Shown in pieces: positions 15,683 to 18,589 of a DNA stretch of 18,589 nt. Position 1 is the first letter of the stretch. The number at the start of each line of letters is the position of its first letter. The notes under the pieces are model-generated. The model ran no database searches. It worked only from the letters and a program-made list of their open reading frames with translations, and had not been told where the DNA came from. A program made the position numbers and the translations under genes. The DNA is from Fimbriimonadaceae bacterium (GTDB lineage Bacteria; Armatimonadota; Fimbriimonadia; Fimbriimonadales; Fimbriimonadaceae), in NCBI GenBank assembly GCA_019694835.1, contig JAIBBE010000180.1:1-18589 (forward strand). Direction: 5' to 3'.

Positions 15683-16189
15683 TCAACTCTCACGAGAGCG
15701 GGCCGGCACAGTCAACAGCCCGAGTGCCGTGGTTACCTCTGCTGTCGCTGCAGCGAGCGGTTCGTGCTCCCAGATGCGCAAGACGACCCATCCAGCGTCG
15801 ATAAGCAGCTGATCTTGTCGGCGATCACGTGCCGCATTTTCATTCAGCTTCTTCGTCCAGAATTGGACGTTTGTTGCCGGAATTTGTCCGTGCTCTGGAC
15901 AGCAATGCCAGAAACAACCATCGACAAAAATAGCGAGGTGGAGACGGGTAAACACAATATCTGGACGTACAACGAACTTTCCAATCCGTATTGGAAAATC
16001 CTTTCGGTAACGGTAGCCGGCAGCGTGAAGTGCCTTGCGCAATTGCAACTCGGGCGTAGTGTCACTCCTCCTCACCGCCGCCATATTCCGCGAGCGAGCG
16101 AGCGACGGAGGCGAGTACGTTACCGATATCGCGGTCCCCTGCGAACGGGGCCTATACGGACGACTCACTGCTTCATCTTCGTGCGCCAT
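15683..16189 (-). CDS. vsr: Very short patch repair endonuclease Vsr
   Basis: About 168 aa from the ATG at 16189. It is a Vsr family enzyme, nicking DNA 5' of the T in T:G mismatches that arise when methylated cytosine deaminates. Visible signatures are SLARSRNMAAVRRSDTTPE, RPDIVF (catalytic Asp, residue 77), VDGCFWHCCPEHG (zinc ligands and active site, about 90-101), and GWVVLRIWEHE. The frame is open up to 16360, but that extension looks non-coding and would overlap the upstream gene. The exact start (16189 or 16198) is unsure because neither has a good ribosome binding site. It ends 56 bp before the methyltransferase whose mutagenic side effect it would repair. Confidence 0.93.
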   Translation of the reverse strand: MAHEDEAVSRPYRPRSQGTAISVTYSPPSLARSRNMAAVRRSDTTPELQLRKALHAAGYRYRKDFPIRIGKFVVRPDIVFTRLHLAIFVDGCFWHCCPEHGQIPATNVQFWTKKLNENAARDRRQDQLLIDAGWVVLRIWEHEPLAAATAEVTTALGLLTVPARSRES

Positions 16190-16277
16190 CCTTGGCATCG
16201 TAAAACAATGCCGTGGGCGCACCACCGCAGCCGGTGTTCCTGATGTAGTGGCAGGCGGCCCGGGCTTGGAGCAGAGA

Positions 16278-16859
16278 CTATGGCGCCACGCCGCCAGTTG
16301 TATACCCAGTTCGAGCCTGCAGGGTAGGCGATAGCAGAAGTCGGTCATTATGGAGACCACTTGTGCGCCTGCCTGGACACCTCACGCCCGGCTCAGCGCC
16401 GCATTCGGGACAGGTAATTGCGAAGGCCTCATTGGCTTCTTGCTCCGCGGTCGAATCGGGATTGAGTGGAATGTCGGGCGTCCGTTCTGCGTAGATCAGC
16501 CCGTCGTCCCACAGCAGGACGGAATTGAGATGGTCTATATCCCAGGAGCCCCAGGCGCGCATGAATTGTTCACTCTCGCTGTCCCACACCACGACGTAAT
16601 AGAACTCGCATGACGGCGTTATCGAGTCCGAGAACCCCGTCAGTGCTCCGGTCACTCCGGCGTAGAGTTCATTTTGAGGGCCCGCCCGCCAAACCGAGAA
16701 CTTACAGTTGAGCAGGTCGACCCTCGGCGCGGAGCCAACAGGTTTGCCCCGATCTCCGTCTTCGTAGGAATACAGATACCACGGACCTGGGCGCTGGCCC
16801 GCGAAAGCCATCACTGGCTCGCCGAGCGCAATACTGACGCCGTCGTAGTTCAGAGGCAT
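16278..16859 (-). CDS. Hypothetical protein with C-terminal zinc finger
   Basis: A 193-aa protein that I do not recognise as a whole. The N-terminal 130 residues are acidic and aromatic-rich (for example PGPWYLYSYEDGDRG and YYVVVWDSESEQ). The C-terminus has CPECGAEPGVRC followed by SGLHNDR, a C-x2-C-x6-C...H pattern common in small actinobacterial and phage DNA-binding zinc fingers. The ATG at 16859 is chosen because GGAAGG lies 8 bases before it. An upstream in-frame start at 16889 lacks such a site. It is the first gene of the minus-strand group, 88 bp before vsr, so it may be a regulator or accessory factor of the methylation cassette. There is no direct evidence for that role. Confidence 0.7.
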   Translation of the reverse strand: MPLNYDGVSIALGEPVMAFAGQRPGPWYLYSYEDGDRGKPVGSAPRVDLLNCKFSVWRAGPQNELYAGVTGALTGFSDSITPSCEFYYVVVWDSESEQFMRAWGSWDIDHLNSVLLWDDGLIYAERTPDIPLNPDSTAEQEANEAFAITCPECGAEPGVRCPGRRTSGLHNDRLLLSPTLQARTGYTTGGVAP

Positions 16860-16867
16860 CTCGGCAC

Positions 16868-16873
16868 CCTTCC
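16868..16873 (-). promoter_or_regulatory. Ribosome binding site of the zinc-finger gene
   Basis: GGAAGG on the minus strand, 8 bases from the ATG at 16859. It selects that start over 16889. Confidence 0.6.
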
Positions 16874-17186
16874 GTGCATCGGCTGGCAACAGCTCAAAAC
16901 TGAGTCAGATGATTTTTGCATGCAAGGGGCTCGCGTCCGGGTCGGGTCAATAGCCTCAGAAGAAGCACAGCAATATGCGCGCACAAGCCACTGAGGCGAA
17001 TACGTCCACTTATGCGTTTCTGGAAGCATGCGCCAGCACGCAACGAGACCATCGCTCACTAATGAGCGGGTGGGTCGAAATCTCTACGGCGATTGCCTCG
17101 GGACCGCTTGTCGGGCATATTCGTGGCTCGTCAAGTTTTGGAAATATATGGCCAAACTCGCTGCGAACTGGGCGCGGGAAGGGCGA
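16874..17186. other. Non-coding gap between the integrase 3' end and the cargo
   Basis: About 310 bp without a convincing gene. It must contain the promoter of the minus-strand methyltransferase group. TTGACG (minus strand, 17129-17134) resembles a -35 box, but I find no -10 at the proper distance. A TTGCATGCAA palindrome lies at 16916-16925, which is not unusual by chance. No terminator for the integrase is visible. Confidence 0.35.
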
Positions 17187-18341
17187 CTAGCCCGATACGG
17201 AGTCCCCGTCGGTCCAGCCAGCCATCACCGAGAGCCTGTCCGCGATAGCTGCATCGCGTTCGGCCGCGGCGATCTGATAGCGCATGCTCATCGCAGGCGT
17301 CGCGTGGCCGATCCGCGCCATCAACTCCTTGGTTGTAGCTCCCGCCTGGGCTGCGAGCGTCGCACCCACATGACGCAAGTCGTGGACTCTCATTTCAGGC
17401 TTGCCCACCTCAGCGAAGCCCCGCTTGACTGCCTTCGTGAAGGCCGTCGTGGAGAGACGCTCGCCGCGGGTGGTCGTGAATACAAACGCCTCGGGCCCCT
17501 TACCGGTACGGGTGGCCATGTGCGTCCGCAGCATCTCGGCAACATGCGGCGGCACCGTCACGTCCCTGATTCCGGCCTCGGTCTTGGGCGGTCCGATTTC
17601 CAAAGCGTTGCCTACTCGCGTGGCCTGACGCCGAATCTTCAGCACCATCCGCTCGCCGTCGTAAACGTCTTTTCTCCGCAGTTCGATCAATTCCCCGAAC
17701 CGAAGGCCGCACCATGCAATTACAGGAAGCGCAACCCGATATGCCTCGGGCACTTCTTGCGCGACGCGCCCAAGCTCATTGGGACTGAGGGCCTTCACGT
17801 CGCGTTGCTTGGGTGGCTTACTCGCAGATTTGATCTGACAGGGGTTCTCTGCCACTAATTTGTCTTGGACAGCGGTGTTGAAGATGGCCTTGAGTAGTTG
17901 GTAGGCATGCCTATTGCGGGTAGGTGTTTTTTTGCCCAACTCCACCCACCAGGACCGCACGATGGCCGGCGTGACGGCATTGAGGTTGTACGCCCCCAAC
18001 GTCGGCAGAATCCGCCCGTTCAACAATTCGCCATACAAATGGCGTGTCTTGGGTGTCAGGTCACGGTGCGCTAGCCATGCTTCGGTGTACTTACGTAGCG
18101 TCGTTGTTCGCAAGGCCTTCACGGCTGCGCGGCTCTCGGGTGGGGTCCACACCCCCAGTTCGATCAGCTTGCGCTCATTCGCCAGCCAGCCCTCGGCGTC
18201 CATGCGGTTGTCGTAGGTGTGCAGAGCGTAATAGCGGCGACCATCTTCAGCGATGTAGGACGCTTGTATGCGCCCGTTCCGCATGACCCGCAGGGTGCCC
18301 CAGGAGCGTCTCCTGGTGGTCTTTCTCGGTGCCACGACCAC
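17187..18341 (-). CDS. int: Tyrosine recombinase (phage-type integrase)
   Basis: A 384-aa integrase of the usual full length. An N-terminal arm-binding region (about 1-70) is followed by a SAM-like core-binding domain (about 80-175) and the catalytic domain. Active residues are all visible: R214 in WCGLRFGEL, K253 in PPKTEAG, H320 and R323 in HDLRHVG, H346 in IGHATPAMSM and the nucleophile Y355 in RYQ. It catalyses recombination between the 50-bp att core and its counterpart in tRNA-His. The start is a GTG at 18341, with a second GTG at codon 3. The gene reads inward from attR and is flanked upstream by two copies of the 9-bp motif GCAACCTTA, one of them 10 bp before the start, so the integrase might bind its own control region. 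Confidence 0.97.
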   Translation of the reverse strand: MVVAPRKTTRRRSWGTLRVMRNGRIQASYIAEDGRRYYALHTYDNRMDAEGWLANERKLIELGVWTPPESRAAVKALRTTTLRKYTEAWLAHRDLTPKTRHLYGELLNGRILPTLGAYNLNAVTPAIVRSWWVELGKKTPTRNRHAYQLLKAIFNTAVQDKLVAENPCQIKSASKPPKQRDVKALSPNELGRVAQEVPEAYRVALPVIAWCGLRFGELIELRRKDVYDGERMVLKIRRQATRVGNALEIGPPKTEAGIRDVTVPPHVAEMLRTHMATRTGKGPEAFVFTTTRGERLSTTAFTKAVKRGFAEVGKPEMRVHDLRHVGATLAAQAGATTKELMARIGHATPAMSMRYQIAAAERDAAIADRLSVMAGWTDGDSVSG

Positions 18342-18350
18342 AACTCTACC

Positions 18351-18410
18351 GCAACCTTATCAAGTCCGCGTATGGCCACCAACAGGCATTACTGTCCATC
18401 TTAAGGTTGC
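18351..18410. promoter_or_regulatory. Candidate integrase arm-type sites, right
   Basis: GCAACCTTA at 18351-18359 and its inverse TAAGGTTGC at 18402-18410 match the left copy at 192-200 exactly. A looser copy (7 of 10) begins at 18340, again 11 bp away from the next. The sites lie between the integrase start and attR, where arm sites and the int promoter are expected. Confidence 0.55.
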
Positions 18411-18462
18411 AGTTCACTTCACAGTAAATGGCTCTTGATCAGGCAAGATACGCCTTTTTTAC

Positions 18463-18512
18463 CACCAGGTTGTGATCCTGGCTGTCGCGGGTTCGAGTCC
18501 CGTCAGCCACCC
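18463..18512 (+). repeat. attR core, 50-bp direct repeat (right copy, 3' tRNA-His fragment)
   Basis: Exact copy of 77-126. It lacks the tRNA 5' half, so it is a tRNA fragment and not a second tRNA gene. It lies 121 bp upstream of the integrase start and marks the right edge of the element. Confidence 0.95.
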
Positions 18513-18524
18513 CGATGCGGAGAG

Positions 18525-18553
18525 CCGCTCCTGACCTGTTCAGGGGCGGTTTT
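18525..18553 (+). terminator. Intrinsic terminator beyond attR (original tRNA-His terminator)
   Basis: CCGCTCCTGA (18525-18534) pairs with TCAGGGGCGG (18540-18549) with one G-T wobble, a 5-base loop and a TTTT tract. It follows the att core at about the distance expected downstream of tRNA-His, so it is likely the chromosomal terminator displaced by the element. Confidence 0.75.
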
Positions 18554-18589
18554 CTGCATTGCTGGGTTTCAGCGCGGCGGGCGCCGAAC

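Larger units (their letters stand above)
77..18512. mobile_element. Complete tRNA-His-integrated genomic island
   Basis: The island is bounded by perfect 50-bp repeats in tRNA-His, with a full-length tyrosine integrase inside the right end and excisionase-like and replication-type ATPase genes inside the left end. One repeat plus the interior is 18,386 bp. The cargo is a DISARM-like operon and a methyltransferase/HNH/Vsr cassette. No phage structural, packaging, relaxase or type IV secretion gene is visible. It could be a phage satellite-like island or an integrative element that uses a helper. The sequence does not decide between these. Confidence 0.93.

Noticed and set aside
16190..16360. 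N-terminal extension of Vsr to 225 aa
   Set aside because: The extra 57 residues do not resemble any Vsr and would overlap the end of the zinc-finger gene.
16916..16925. TTGCATGCAA palindrome as operator
   Set aside because: Ten-base palindromes are expected about 18 times by chance in a window of this length, and nothing else supports it.
17028..17858. 276-aa plus-strand ORF
   Set aside because: It lies largely opposite the integrase, whose catalytic residues are all intact on the other strand, and its translation shows no domain.
18441..18460. Terminator before attR (T6 run)
   Set aside because: The stem would be only 4 bp (AGGC/GCCT) around a 7-base loop, and no gene reads into it.
18463..18512. 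Second tRNA-His gene at the right end
   Set aside because: Only the 3' 50 bases are present. The acceptor 5' strand and D arm are missing, so it is the attR copy.
1..18589. CRISPR array, insertion sequence, toxin-antitoxin pair, phage structural or conjugation genes
   Set aside because: Looked for and not seen: no regular spaced repeats, transposase motifs, small paired ORFs of known type, terminase, capsid, relaxase or secretion genes.

Overview
The window looks like actinobacterial, probably mycobacterial, chromosome. It is GC-rich, uses GTG starts often, and carries an integrase and a replication ATPase of the kind seen in mycobacterial integrative elements. No database search was possible, so genus level is inference. 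Almost the whole window is one complete integrated element in a tRNA-His gene. A perfect 50-bp direct repeat covers the 3' part of the tRNA at 77-126 and recurs at 18463-18512, giving an element of 18,386 bp. A tyrosine integrase sits just inside the right repeat.

Left end (1-1815, + strand): intact tRNA-His, a strong intrinsic terminator carried just inside the element, a short leader with copies of a 9-bp motif (GCAACCTTA) that recurs beside attR, a small excisionase-like HTH gene, and a RepA-like hexameric helicase ATPase whose 3' part contains direct and inverted repeats that resemble iterons. A 424-bp stretch with no convincing gene follows.

Cargo 1 (2240-13559, + strand): four tightly packed genes forming an apparent operon. 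They are a 1601-aa sacsin-like GHKL ATPase fused to an SF2 helicase, a NERD nuclease fused to an SF1 helicase, and then DrmA and DrmB, the helicase and DUF1998 proteins of DISARM. No phospholipase-D gene (drmC), drmD or drmE is visible. This looks like a DISARM-related antiphage operon in which the usual partners are replaced by two other ATP-driven proteins. It is the most likely undescribed system here.

Cargo 2 (13584-16859, - strand, convergent with cargo 1): a zinc-finger protein of unknown role, a Vsr mismatch endonuclease, a 5-methylcytosine DNA methyltransferase, and a winged-helix protein with an HNH-like C-terminus. This resembles a type II restriction-modification cassette with its repair enzyme. 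The methyltransferase may also mark host DNA for the DISARM-like operon, as DrmMII does in class 2 DISARM.

Right end: integrase (- strand), a second cluster of the 9-bp motif, attR, and the tRNA's probable original terminator. In the excised circle, int and xis-rep would lie back to back across attP, forming one compact mobility module with all cargo on the far side. No capsid, packaging, conjugation or relaxase gene is present, so the element must either move by excision alone or depend on a helper.
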